Both the position numbers and the translations under genes were made by a program. The notes beneath the pieces are model-generated. The model ran no database searches and was not told the origin of the DNA. It saw nothing but the letters and a program-made list of their open reading frames with translations. DNA of 64,000 nt from an uncultured bacterium. GTDB taxonomy: Bacteria; Cyanobacteriota; Vampirovibrionia; Gastranaerophilales; Gastranaerophilaceae. Shown here piece by piece: positions 27,201 through 34,398 of this stretch. The DNA lies in contig CASELF010000075.1 of NCBI GenBank assembly GCA_949288725.1, positions 1 to 64,000 of the forward strand, written 5' to 3'. Position 1 is the stretch's first letter; each line of letters begins with the position of its first letter.

Positions 27201-28727
27201 GCATCAGGTAGTATGTCATTAAAAGATAATTCAACATTAACAATATCTGGTGCAAGTACCGGTGTTACAGGTGGTGCATTGTCTTTGGATGATACATCTA
27301 AATTGAATTACTTATCAATGGCAGGAATGGCTCAGACTACTGATAAAATTCGTTTGAATACATCAGGTTTTATGAACATGATAAACGGTGTAAGTACTAA
27401 AAATACAATAGACAGTTTAGTCGTAAATAACGGTTCAGATGGCGATGGTCAGGCAGATTTTGCAATAGATATTAATGCAAGAGCAGATGGTAATGCTGCA
27501 TCAGATTCATTTAAGGCAAATACAATTTCTGTTTCAAACAAAGATGAGGCTGGTGTAATTAACATTTCTGACTTCCAGTTGAATGGTGATGTTTATGGTT
27601 CAGCTGCTCCGATAAGTAAACATATTAGATTAGGTAAAGTATTTGATTCAGATAAGATAAGTGATGAAATTACATTTACAAGTACAGATAAAGAAATCTT
27701 TACACCGATTGGTAATTATAAATTGAACGCATCATCAGCAAATGATGGAAGTTACTCATTAGATTTGACAAGTTTCAACCCTCAAGTATTCAGAGGTCAG
27801 GTAACAACTGCGGCTTCATTCTTAAATCAATTATCAGTAAACGATTCGTTGTTTAATAAAGCACAAATCAGAAGATATAGTCCAAGTTATGGCGATATGT
27901 TCAGAAACAGAACTGCTTTAATTGAAGGTACAGCAAGTTACGATAGGACAATGAGAGAAAGTGAAGTTTGGGTAGAAGCAATAGGAAACTTCGAAACATT
28001 CAAGTTCAATAACAGCCTTGATAAAGTTCGTAACAATTCTTGGGGTATGATAGTAGGCTCAGACTTTGGTGTTAAACGTCTAAGACGTGGTTGGTCTTGG
28101 GTACCTACAGGATATATCGCATATACAGGCGGACACCAAACATTTAATGGTGTAAGTGCTTATCAAAACGGCGTACAACTCGGCTTTATGTCAAGTTGGA
28201 TGAGAGGTAAGTTTATAGAATCTGCATTGATTAATGCCGGCATTTACAATAATGATATGGATGTTGCAGGAAATTCTGAAAATGCCTTCGGATATTTTGC
28301 AGGTTTAGCAAGTAAGACAGCATACGATATTCCAATCACACATGACTTCAAGATTCAACCTGCAATCACCTTGTCATATAATATGTTTGGAAAACAAAAC
28401 TTCCACAGTGATTATGGTAATATGCACATGATGACAGGCTTCTTGAATGGTGTAAACATTGCACCTAACTTGAACTTCATATTCCAAAAAGAAACTTGGA
28501 GTGCATATGCACAGATTTCATACGCTTGGAACTTCTTTGGCGGTCTGGATGGACGAGCAGGAAATGTTGATTTGAATAATGTTAGATTGTCAGAAGGTTA
28601 TATACAATACGCACTTGGTGTAACAAAATCCTTCTCTGACAGATTAGATATGTATGCTCAGGCAACATTCAGAAACTTCGGCAGAACAGGTGTTGTTTGC
28701 CAAGGTGGTTTGAACTGGAGATTATAA
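18225..28727 (+). CDS. Giant autotransporter adhesin (type Va)
   Basis: 3500 residues. A signal peptide (about 1-27, ending HIVMA before AEDD) is followed by a passenger of ~3150 residues and a C-terminal ~290-residue autotransporter beta-barrel (from about RNRTALIEGTASYD to the terminal NWRL). The passenger has about 22 copies of a motif Q-T-G-G-x-T-x-V/I-T-G-x-x-F-D-L-N-N, spaced ~99 residues in the first third. Between later copies are arrays of 21-residue units (pattern N-M-x-x-G-x-I-x-x-G-A-x-V-N-L-x-D-x-S). Such Gly/Asn/Thr-rich repeats fold as a long right-handed beta-helix. I saw no cysteine in the passenger. BamA (54.3 kb) would insert the barrel. AAGGGA precedes the ATG closely. Monocistronic. 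Confidence 0.93.
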   Translation: MQKKFRRLLTIAACATLLSSTGHIVMAAEDDATTPTSPSIYGTIIDVTSTMYANGVDGSTGIIYDIHDSEPYWHSGGTNTLYVHDGGDLTVHDYTSSSLTNGLLIATSGSVTADKDGTLTIGKNSFIRRDVNLSVVQDATLAITGGEVLIDTGDSINGEITVTNGLLELDSFNRSPSTTSSINQTGGTITITGTGMDFASDRDSITGGTVNVGQNATGGSLGVSHGYVSSGATVNIFENSSMEVKGGNVTLDAGDTYRGDVTLSSGELKLDSASKTFNATYTQSGGDAIVTGSGFDLNNSTDNISGGDLYIGDGTTTGDLSVTEGTIATGANVNVGAGSSLNLKGGNVSLDNKDIINGKIDVANGTLNLNDAEKATTATFVQNGGTTNVTGNSFVLNNSEDAINNGNLNIGGDNGSGTLTLKGGSVASEVDVNISGGSNVDIKNGSMSLDSNDTWAGDVNVQGGTLNIKNTNKTGALTQTDGTINVSGNAFDLNSTEDKLDGGTLSIGDGSVSSTLTVSNGTITRNEDVYINNYSNMNISGGNVTIDSTDSWNGNINLTEGDLSLEEANKSASGIFHQTGGDTVVTGRTFDLNNDLDYIEGGSLTVGNGTSSSKLTMSEGSIASGATVDLTKNATIEVSGGDLVLDTADTWNGNLTVSDGTAKLNSISKNEDGIYTQTGGSVTVSGQGLDLNNSEDLVNGGLLQIGNGTETSLTLSQGTIDTGAQVNINKKAEVNVDGGNLYLNSGDTWYGDVNVTQGGYVSIADINKNALGTLNQTGGNIDITSTKFELNNTGDKISGGTLTVGSGSKSTTLEVSEGTIDEDATVKLNSSSFITVMGNGDVTLDSGDTWNGGVEVNGGTLTLNDINSKNGVLSQLKGTTNINGTGLNLDNEDDQIIGGTLNIGDGTTLSNLTVSKGTITEDASVNVNQNSTLTVNSSGTVELGKTSSINGNIDVQGGTFSVDSVSKDAGGKFTQSGGTTTIKGFGFDLNNSGDSISGGTFNVGDGTEASEVNISKGVIQSSAVTNINSNGKLNISGGTVSLGSDDKYNGEIDLSSGELNLQSVTKGENGVLNQTGGVTTITGTSFGLDNVYDSVTGGTLNIGNGTIATVVSVGGGTITSDATTNINSNATLGLSGVGNVSLDKADNLDGNINMSGGTLSLDNVDKNAQGVFIQTGGSTTVTGTGFDLNNYQDSISKGSLTIGDGIKESDFSISEGTVEGDVRVDLNANSQLNLSGGTLTLDSKDSWDGDINMTSGELTLDNVDEKNGTFTQKKGTTNIVGKGFDLNNAKDNISGGTVNIGDGKVSSDLTVSQGTIGAGAIVNLNELSKLKVNGGNVTFNEEGSINGDISVSNGTLTLNSIGKNANSKLEQTGGSITVTGDDFDLNNEDDNISHGYFIVGTDANKADMSISKGTIGKDATTIISNGSTVNVNGGNLSLDGDTDTLAGNLNISSGKLELDSISKEEGSTFTQTGGDTSITGNGFSLNNANDIISGGTVHVGGTVAGSSLGIDGGTISSSAVVTVDKGSSVIMSNGTITDGATMNFKDTSNFEMAEGIITDGATVNLDNNSHFTMDKGTITNDAVVNASNSSTIDIGQGIISDGAQINLDNEAVMNIENGAIKGGAEVNLSDTSVLNMENGNITKNATVTLEDRAEFNMDNGMIAEGANLNLNSQSSFNLKGGEVAEDANIVLDQHATINQTGGKLALNSSDTYKGTINLSSGNLVLNGVNKDPLGVLKQTGGDTKVTGIGFDLNNAKDMILGGSLTVGDVNDVSSMTISNGTVSKDVDTTIVQESTLNLAGGKLTLDSEDTIDGNLNVTSGKLNLDSAEKSEFGTFTQTGGETFITGNGFDLNNENDNISGGKVIVGGTTPGSDLTLSEGSISSTANVRVDNDSTLNLSGGSITSGATVNIEDSSGLTLSDGEITDKAVINFEDTSNMTMTGGEVSNSAVLNFEDTSSFEMSNGTIKDDAQVNITENSSMTMNKGKLTSGAALNVSNEGIFNMNGGIVSDDAKVNLEHEAVMNMSDGVVKSGASINVADTSVLNMTNGNITGTATVNLSDRGTFNMDEGTFNDGATLNIDDQGKFNINGGSFASDANMIISEHGVVNQAGGSVGLDKSDTFNGIYNMTGGDLTLDEVTKAESAEFTQTGGNTLVTGTTFDLNNTADKISGGSLTVGTADEASTLTISKGSVGAETDTTLVKDSTINVTGGKLSLNSKDKIDGNINLSKGTVNLDSVTKGQFGTYIQTDGTTNITGTGFTFNNENDMISGGTVVVGGEVANSEFNLADGTISSSAAVKVNNGSSINMSGGQITNGATVALNDTSKFNMTDGEISNEASLEFNDTTQMNMYDGTITDKANLDFNDESQMNMSDGDITNGSTLNFNDNSKFTMTSGEISEGAQINLRDDAQMDMTDGEVNSSSVITLKDQSSFQMNSSSITDNAVVNMNNESTMNVSDGKIAMGATVNMDDYSTLTIDGGAITDEAKVNVNDRSNVVLTDGTISDAAVVNLNDAGSLTVEDNGIVDETAVINIGNRATVNQNGGQITLNSDDTYNGTLNIASGDLTIKDISKTESAVFKQTGGNTTILDTKFALNNDKDRISGGNLTIGTVADPAILTINRGQVDKEVSVDVSKGSGIEVSGGSLVLDGETDDLMGSLTISNGTLELDSMSNKHPEGVFTQTGGETHVKGQGFTMNNENDVISGGVVNIGGDTPDSELAMTAGTIKGDAVVNIDNGSNLDVGGTAVVTDGAKITATDTSSVSVSGGTVTGGAEIYLKDTSDLNVSDGEVTYDAYISLGDDATLNQSGGKVALSGNEDVVDGSISISGGDLTLKDVEKSTDEKVTYNQTGGNVNLENSKLALNSTASQISGGALNLTNSTLDVNNSAENTSDLSMTTSELTLRNGNKYTVTGGDIDKESKLTVEKNATLAVDGEDAVVRIDGNNDVITGNIEVADGKLYISDDLTKVTNSEGNYVQTGGDVEVSDSTLVLETAGSKIASGSMSLKDNSTLTISGASTGVTGGALSLDDTSKLNYLSMAGMAQTTDKIRLNTSGFMNMINGVSTKNTIDSLVVNNGSDGDGQADFAIDINARADGNAASDSFKANTISVSNKDEAGVINISDFQLNGDVYGSAAPISKHIRLGKVFDSDKISDEITFTSTDKEIFTPIGNYKLNASSANDGSYSLDLTSFNPQVFRGQVTTAASFLNQLSVNDSLFNKAQIRRYSPSYGDMFRNRTALIEGTASYDRTMRESEVWVEAIGNFETFKFNNSLDKVRNNSWGMIVGSDFGVKRLRRGWSWVPTGYIAYTGGHQTFNGVSAYQNGVQLGFMSSWMRGKFIESALINAGIYNNDMDVAGNSENAFGYFAGLASKTAYDIPITHDFKIQPAITLSYNMFGKQNFHSDYGNMHMMTGFLNGVNIAPNLNFIFQKETWSAYAQISYAWNFFGGLDGRAGNVDLNNVRLSEGYIQYALGVTKSFSDRLDMYAQATFRNFGRTGVVCQGGLNWRL
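18765..22735 (+). repeat. Tandem ~99-residue (297-bp) beta-helix repeats
   Basis: About 14 degenerate copies, each with the sequence of blocks QTGG-TxITG-FDLNN, then xISGGxLxIGDG, then LxVSxGTI, then ATVNxNxxSxLxxxGG, then xxLDSxDxWNGxIxVxxGxLxLxxxxK. Identity is protein-level; DNA copies have diverged, so this is an old expansion. Confidence 0.85.
22788..26630 (+). repeat. Interspersed arrays of 21-residue (63-bp) repeats
   Basis: Four arrays (about 22788-23310, 23880-24535, 25090-25835, 26395-26630) alternate with further 99-residue units. Each unit reads roughly F-x-M-x-x-G-x-I-x-x-G-A-x-V-N-L-x-D-x-S. One unit of 21 residues is about one beta-helix rung. Confidence 0.8.
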
Positions 28728-28748
28728 TCGCTTAAATTTCTGCATAAA

Positions 28749-28784
28749 AAACAGTAAACCCTTTTTAATATGAGTTTACTGTTT
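28749..28784 (+). terminator. Terminator after the autotransporter gene
   Basis: 11-bp stem AAACAGTAAAC / GTTTACTGTTT, followed by AATTTTATTATTAT. It may also serve the convergent ppdK. Confidence 0.8.
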
Positions 28785-28812
28785 AATTTTATTATTATAA
28801 CTTTACTTGTGA

Positions 28813-31476
28813 TTAAACAAGTGCAAGTTTTTTCATTTCAACAACTGCTTGAGCTGCTGCAAGTTTTGCTTGAGGAACTCTAAATGGTGAGCAAGAAACA
28901 TAATTCAAGCCAATTCTGTGACAGAATTTAACAGAATCAGGATCTCCACCGTGTTCACCGCAAACCCCGCCGACAAGATTTGGATTAACAGCCTTACCTT
29001 TTTCCATAGACATTTCCAACAATTGTCCTACACCTTTTGTATCAAGTGTTTCAAATGGGTTTGAAGGAAGAATCTTTTGTTCAACATATCTATTCAAGAA
29101 TTTACCTTCAGCATCATCTCTTGAATAGCCAAATGTCATTTGTGTAAGGTCATTTGTTCCGAATGAGAAGAATTCAGCATATTCAGCAATTTCATCAGCA
29201 GTTAACGCTGCACGAGGAATTTCAATCATAGTACCGAATTTGTAATCAACTTCAACATTCTTTTCTCTCATAACGTCTTTTGCAACTCTTTCTAAGATTT
29301 CTTTTGCAATCTTAAGTTCGTTGACATGACCGATTAGAGGAATCATAACCCAAGGTTTAACATTTAATCCTTCTTTTTTCAAATCACAGCAAGCTTCGAA
29401 AATTGCTCTAACTTGCATTTCATTAATTTCAGGATAAGTTAGACCTAAACGGCAACCTCTCAAGCCCATCATTGGGTTTGCTTCAGATAGACTTTCTACA
29501 ATGTGTAGAAGATTTTCTTTCTTAGAAGCATCTTTTCCTTGAGCTTTTAGTGCAGCAACTTCTGCAATCAAGGCTTCTTTATCAGGTAAAAATTCATGTA
29601 AAGGCGGATCTAACAATCTTATTGTCATATGATGATCACTGCCTAATGCCTTGAACATTGCATAGAAGTCTGAATATTGCATAGGAAGAAGTTTATCTAA
29701 AGCTTCTTTTCTTGCTTCAGGAGTTCCTGCGATAATCATTTTTTGAACCCAAGGAAGTCTGTCAGGATCCATAAACATATGTTCTGTTCTGCACAATCCT
29801 ACACCTTCAGCACCGAATTTAAGCGCATTTTCGATATCTTTTGGAGTATCAGCATTGGCTTCAACTTCTAATGTTCTGATTTCGTCAACCCAACTGAAGA
29901 ATTTGTTCCAATTTTCATCAATTTTTGCTTCAACCAATTTAACAGCACCTTCCATAACGATACCTTTTCCACCATCAAGTGAGATAACGTCATCTTTGTG
30001 GTATACAGTGCCGTCACAACCTGTTAGTGTTTCATTAGCAAGATCGATTTTCATATCTTCACAACCGGAAACACAAGGTTTACCCATACCTTTAGCAACA
30101 ACTGCAGCGTGAGATGTTGCACCGCCTCTAAGTGTCAATACACCTTGAGAAACTGCCATACCGTGAATATCATCAGGGCAAGTTTCAACACGAACCAAGA
30201 TAACTTTTTCTCCTGCTTCGCCTCTTGTTGCTGCTTCTTCTGTATCAAATACGATTTTACCTACAGCAGCACCAGGAGATGCGTTTACACCTTGTGCAAT
30301 CTTATGTGCTTCTGCCATTGCTTTTGCATCAAAGCAAGGTAATAAAATTTGGTTTACTGTGTATGGATCTACTAGTTGAATTGCTCTTTCTTTAGTAATA
30401 ATACCTTCTTCACACATATCAACCGCTATTTTTACAGCAGCAGCAGCGGTTCTTTTTCCGTTACGTGTTTGTAGAATATATAATTTTCCGCGTTCAATAG
30501 TAAATTCCATATCTTGAACATCTTTGTAGCCTAATTCTAATTTCTTTGCAATATCAACATATTGTTTATATAATTCAGGCATTTCAGTTTCCAATTCTGC
30601 AATTGGTTTTGGTGTTCTGATACCTGCAACAACGTCTTCACCTTGTGCATTTGTTAAATATTCACCATAGAATTTGTTTTCACCGGTTGCAGGGTTACGA
30701 GTGAATGATACTCCTGTTGCACAGTCATCACCCATATTTCCAAATACCATTGATTGAACGTTTACTGCTGTTCCGAAATTGTGATCAATTTTGTTCATAT
30801 TTCTGTATGCAACAGCTCTTGGTATGTTCCAAGAACGGAATACCGCTTCAATTGCTTCTTGTAATTGAACGTATGGATCTTGCGGGAATTCTTTCCCTGT
30901 AACTTCTTTAATTAATTTTTTATATACAGGAATAAGTGATTTTAAACCTTCTGCTGAAATTTCAGTATCTTGTTTAACACCTTCACGTTCTTTAACTTTT
31001 TCTAATTCTGCTTCAAAGTATTTTTGTCTGTCCATTTCCCAAGCAACAGAACCGAACATTGTCAAAAATCTTCTGTATGAATCGTAACAGAAACGAGGAT
31101 TTTTAGTTAATTTAATCATTGCTTCAACTGTTTGATCATTTAAACCAAGGTTCAAAATTGTTTCCATCATACCTGGCATTGATACTCTTGCACCTGATCT
31201 AACTGATACTAGAAGCGGATTTTCAGAATCGCCAAATTTTTGACCTTTTTGTTCTTCAACATCTTTCAATGCTGCTTTTACTTCATCCATTAAGCCTTCA
31301 GGCATTTTGTTTCCATTATTAATATAGTCCATGCAGGTTTCTGTTGTAATAGTTAAACCCGGAGGAACAGGCAAACCAAGGTTTGTCATTTCTGCCAAGT
31401 TTGCACCTTTACCACCAAGAAGGTTACGCATGGTTGCATTACCTTCTCTAAAAAGCCACACTCGTTTTTCTGTCAT
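28813..31476 (-). CDS. ppdK: Pyruvate, phosphate dikinase
   Basis: 887 residues, full length. The enzyme interconverts pyruvate, ATP and Pi with phosphoenolpyruvate, AMP and PPi. The N-terminal nucleotide-binding domain has LLGGKGANLAEM and SVRSGARVSMPGMMETILNLG. The central swivelling domain carries the phospho-histidine in LTLRGGATSHAAVVAKGMGKP (His near residue 450). The C-terminal TIM barrel has GVGLCRTEHMF, LRGCRLG, MIEIPRAA, SFGTNDLTQMTFGYSRDD and GVCGEHGGDP. In anaerobes it commonly replaces or supplements pyruvate kinase, saving ATP through PPi. AAAAGGAG precedes the ATG. Confidence 0.97.
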   Translation of the reverse strand: MTEKRVWLFREGNATMRNLLGGKGANLAEMTNLGLPVPPGLTITTETCMDYINNGNKMPEGLMDEVKAALKDVEEQKGQKFGDSENPLLVSVRSGARVSMPGMMETILNLGLNDQTVEAMIKLTKNPRFCYDSYRRFLTMFGSVAWEMDRQKYFEAELEKVKEREGVKQDTEISAEGLKSLIPVYKKLIKEVTGKEFPQDPYVQLQEAIEAVFRSWNIPRAVAYRNMNKIDHNFGTAVNVQSMVFGNMGDDCATGVSFTRNPATGENKFYGEYLTNAQGEDVVAGIRTPKPIAELETEMPELYKQYVDIAKKLELGYKDVQDMEFTIERGKLYILQTRNGKRTAAAAVKIAVDMCEEGIITKERAIQLVDPYTVNQILLPCFDAKAMAEAHKIAQGVNASPGAAVGKIVFDTEEAATRGEAGEKVILVRVETCPDDIHGMAVSQGVLTLRGGATSHAAVVAKGMGKPCVSGCEDMKIDLANETLTGCDGTVYHKDDVISLDGGKGIVMEGAVKLVEAKIDENWNKFFSWVDEIRTLEVEANADTPKDIENALKFGAEGVGLCRTEHMFMDPDRLPWVQKMIIAGTPEARKEALDKLLPMQYSDFYAMFKALGSDHHMTIRLLDPPLHEFLPDKEALIAEVAALKAQGKDASKKENLLHIVESLSEANPMMGLRGCRLGLTYPEINEMQVRAIFEACCDLKKEGLNVKPWVMIPLIGHVNELKIAKEILERVAKDVMREKNVEVDYKFGTMIEIPRAALTADEIAEYAEFFSFGTNDLTQMTFGYSRDDAEGKFLNRYVEQKILPSNPFETLDTKGVGQLLEMSMEKGKAVNPNLVGGVCGEHGGDPDSVKFCHRIGLNYVSCSPFRVPQAKLAAAQAVVEMKKLALV

Positions 31477-31548
31477 AATCTTTTCTCCTTTTAAATAAAA
31501 AAATATCTCTCAGATAGTTTGTATAAAAAAATTTTAACATAAACATGC

Positions 31549-31571
31549 CTATCTCAAAGTATTTGGGATAG
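31549..31571 (-). terminator. Possible terminator between the 476-residue gene and ppdK
   Basis: A 10-bp stem (CTATCTCAAA / TTTGGGATAG, one wobble), 3-nt loop. On the minus strand the T-rich stretch is ~20 nt further on, so termination would be weak. The ppdK leader also holds a 5-bp hairpin TATCT-CTC-AGATA (31505-31517 region) before TTTTTTT. Confidence 0.4.
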
Positions 31572-31605
31572 ATGTCTTTATACATGTTTACATATATTAT
31601 TACAA

Positions 31606-33036
31606 TTACATAAAATAGTGTTCAGGTTGTTCAAGAATACCGTTAAGGCTTTGTTTAAATGTTGAATCTAAATATTCTTCGCCTTGATTTAGCATAAATT
31701 TGTCAACGTCTTCCAGGCCTGTTAAACCTATTTTTCTTGCTGCATAATTTATATGATATAGTTTTGCGTGAATTTGTTGTTCATTTAAGTTGGAGAAATC
31801 TTGACCGCATTTTTCTATCAATCTTGTTTTTCCGTAGGTTTCCATTTTTTCTGTCAGGTATTCCAGTTTCCCTAATATTGTCTGTAATTCAGAATCTTCA
31901 GCATGCCCTTCAGACTTGTTTACTAATTGTTGAAGTCTTATTCTCTCTGTTATAAGATCCATTTGTTTAGTATCAAGTGTTGATGGGAAACCTTCAAAAA
32001 GTGATTTTGTTTTTGCCTGATCAATTTTATTAAAATCTGTTGTTTCTAAAATTTGAGTTAAATAATGGTTATTTACTATATTAGAGGCATTTTGAGATAG
32101 TGTTTGAGGTTGCAGATTTTCTTGGGTTAATTGGTTAAATATTTTAAGCTCTCTTGCTTTTTTGAACCCCGGTATAAAATCATCTCCAAGGTTATAGAGT
32201 TTTGCAATTTTGGAATAAGCATACTCCATAATAGTTTCAGAGGAACTTTGCAGATTTTTTCTGGTATTTATAATCTGTCTTGCCATCAATCTTGTTACAT
32301 GGTTTATATGCTCATCTGTAATTTTGTTTTGAGCATCAAACAATTTTTCATCTGCACGGACTCTAATTTTACCAAGCATTTCTTCCATTTCAACAATAGC
32401 CTCATTGTGTTTCCCGTTTTTAAAACGCGGCATAAGTGAAAGATCCAGAAGTTTTAGAGTTAAACCTTTTCTTATATTTGTCAACTCCTGATATGCAGGA
32501 TGATTTATTTGATATACATAATTTTTAAATCTGTCAATTTCATTGCCTCCGGCTTGATTTTCTTTTGCACGGATACCATTTATTGTTGAAAAAGCCTCAT
32601 CAACTGTATTTAAAACTTCAAAACCATTTTTCGAATCTTGAATTTTTGCAGTGTAACCGATATATTCAAAAGCATGTTCCTTTTTTGAATTATTTATATA
32701 AGGAATAACTTTTTTGTATTCTTTATCAAGATTTTTTGAGACCACTTCCTTGAAATCTATTAAGGTTTCTGTCATATCGGCAATTCTTTTATGATATAAC
32801 TCTTCAAGTTTTTCACCGATTTTAGGGCTTTTAACCCCCAAATACATAAGCACTGCACCGCCACCCATAACGCATACAGGCAGAATAGATTTTACCCAAT
32901 TGTTTTGACTTTTCTCTACTTGTTTTTCATCAACTTCATTTGTTTTTCTTTTGGAAGTGAATGTCGTAAAATTATACTTCCCTCTAGTTTGCAAACTTGT
33001 TTGCACATTTAACACTTCATCCAACATACTGACCAT
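31606..33036 (-). CDS. Single-TM helical protein, unknown
   Basis: 476 residues. A polar N-terminus (GKYNFTTFTSKRK) and one TM segment near residues 47-68 (SILPVCVMGGGAVLMYLGV) are followed by ~400 residues of predominantly helical, charged sequence with coiled-coil-like stretches. The large domain would lie on one side of the membrane. GGGG precedes the ATG at suitable spacing; another ATG three codons in is possible. The general plan resembles the proteins at 13754 and 48696, although I see no clear sequence homology. Function unknown. Confidence 0.7.
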   Translation of the reverse strand: MVSMLDEVLNVQTSLQTRGKYNFTTFTSKRKTNEVDEKQVEKSQNNWVKSILPVCVMGGGAVLMYLGVKSPKIGEKLEELYHKRIADMTETLIDFKEVVSKNLDKEYKKVIPYINNSKKEHAFEYIGYTAKIQDSKNGFEVLNTVDEAFSTINGIRAKENQAGGNEIDRFKNYVYQINHPAYQELTNIRKGLTLKLLDLSLMPRFKNGKHNEAIVEMEEMLGKIRVRADEKLFDAQNKITDEHINHVTRLMARQIINTRKNLQSSSETIMEYAYSKIAKLYNLGDDFIPGFKKARELKIFNQLTQENLQPQTLSQNASNIVNNHYLTQILETTDFNKIDQAKTKSLFEGFPSTLDTKQMDLITERIRLQQLVNKSEGHAEDSELQTILGKLEYLTEKMETYGKTRLIEKCGQDFSNLNEQQIHAKLYHINYAARKIGLTGLEDVDKFMLNQGEEYLDSTFKQSLNGILEQPEHYFM

Positions 33037-33103
33037 TAGTTCCCCATTTTTAGATACACATTACATGAATATTAATAAACGAAAAATAAAAATTTTGCTA
33101 GCC

Positions 33104-33130
33104 CTGCAGGGAAAATTAATTTCCCTACAG
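33104..33130 (-). terminator. Terminator of lysC
   Basis: 11-bp stem (CTGCAGGGAAA / TTTCCCTACAG, one wobble), beginning one base after the lysC stop. Minus-strand downstream sequence is GCAAAATTTTTATTTTT. Confidence 0.75.
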
Positions 33131-33131
33131 T

Positions 33132-34397
33132 TTAAACATCAGGTAAAGTTCCTTTAACATCTGCAATTTCGTCACAGCCTAAACTGAAAACATCATGCAA
33201 TGCCTTAACTGCTTTATCTGCATCTTCTTTATTTATCAAGCAACTTATTTTAATTTCACTTGTAGAAATCATTTTGATATTAATGCCGGAATCAGCAAGA
33301 GTTTTGAACATTGTAGATGCAATACCAGGTCTGTCAATCATACCGGCGCCTATTATTGAAACTTTTGAAATATTTTCATCAATCTTAACATCAGCAGCTT
33401 TTAACCTTACTTTTACATCTTTCAAAACTTCAATGGCTTTTGGCAAGTCTTCTTTGCTTATTGTGAAGGCAATATCATTTGTTTGAGATTCCTTACGTGC
33501 GTATGATTGGATAATCATATCTACAGAAACATTTTCTTTAGCAAGGCAAGAGAATAAAGTTGCAGCCTCACCCGGAGTATCCGGAACCTCACATACTACA
33601 ATTCTGACTTGTGAAGAATCTGCGGCAACTCCTGTAACCGGTTTATTTATTTCCATTTCATCGACTCCTACTATTAAAGTTCCCATGTTATCTAAATTAA
33701 AACTACTTCTTACTCGAAGCGGTACTGAATATTGTTTTGCTGTTTCAACACTTCTAGGGTGAAGAACATTTGCTCCGGCATGTGCCAATTCAAGCATTTC
33801 CTCATAAGAAACAATATCAAGTCTTGATGCATTTGGTACAACTCTTGGATCAGTCGTATAAACACCTTCAACATCAGTATATATATCGCATCTTTCTGCA
33901 TTCAATGCTGCAGCAAGCGCAACGGCAGAAGTATCAGAACCTCCACGGCCTAAGGTTGTAATTTCGCCGTCTTCTGTTACCCCCTGAAAACCTGCAACTA
34001 CAATTATATTGCCTGCTTCTAAATTCTTTTTTAGTTTTTCTGTTTTAATATCTATAATTCTTGCTTTGGAATGAATGTTTTCTGTCAAAATTCCGATTTG
34101 AGAAGCATTAAAACTTACTGCGCTATATCCTTGCGCTTGTATTGCCATTGTTAATAATGCAATTGATACACATTCTCCGGTTGACAAAAGCATATCCATT
34201 TCCCTGCTTGAAGGGTTTGGGTTTATGTCATGTGCCATTTTTACCAAATGGTCTGTTGTATGTCCCATTGCGGATACTACAACTATTACATCATTTCCGT
34301 TGTTTTTTTCTCTAATTACTGTTTTTGCTACGTTTTTTATTTTGTCTGTGTCGGCAACTGAGGTTCCGCCAAATTTTTGAACTATTATCTTTTTCAA
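33132..34397 (-). CDS. lysC: Aspartate kinase
   Basis: 421 residues. It makes aspartyl phosphate, the first step to lysine, diaminopimelate, threonine and methionine. The kinase domain opens [15 protein letters not shown] and continues with [26 protein letters not shown] and [12 protein letters not shown]. Two C-terminal ACT domains follow (about 265-415; [16 protein letters not shown] and [16 protein letters not shown]), the usual site of lysine/threonine feedback. The start codon is TTG (33 bases: TTG AAA AAG begins MKK), with AAGGA 8 nt upstream; no ATG is available near the conserved N-terminus. One base separates it from the TPR gene upstream, so the three genes kdsC, TPR and lysC form one operon. 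Confidence 0.95.
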   Translation of the reverse strand: MKKIIVQKFGGTSVADTDKIKNVAKTVIREKNNGNDVIVVVSAMGHTTDHLVKMAHDINPNPSSREMDMLLSTGECVSIALLTMAIQAQGYSAVSFNASQIGILTENIHSKARIIDIKTEKLKKNLEAGNIIVVAGFQGVTEDGEITTLGRGGSDTSAVALAAALNAERCDIYTDVEGVYTTDPRVVPNASRLDIVSYEEMLELAHAGANVLHPRSVETAKQYSVPLRVRSSFNLDNMGTLIVGVDEMEINKPVTGVAADSSQVRIVVCEVPDTPGEAATLFSCLAKENVSVDMIIQSYARKESQTNDIAFTISKEDLPKAIEVLKDVKVRLKAADVKIDENISKVSIIGAGMIDRPGIASTMFKTLADSGINIKMISTSEIKISCLINKEDADKAVKALHDVFSLGCDEIADVKGTLPDV

Positions 34398-34398
34398 T

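Noticed and set aside
18225-28727. Many long open frames on the minus strand within the autotransporter gene, up to 273 codons (23597-24418)
   Set aside because: They mirror the repeated Asn/Thr/Gly codons of the plus-strand gene, lack ribosome binding sites and give Ser/Pro/Phe-rich sequence with no domain; they are antisense shadows.
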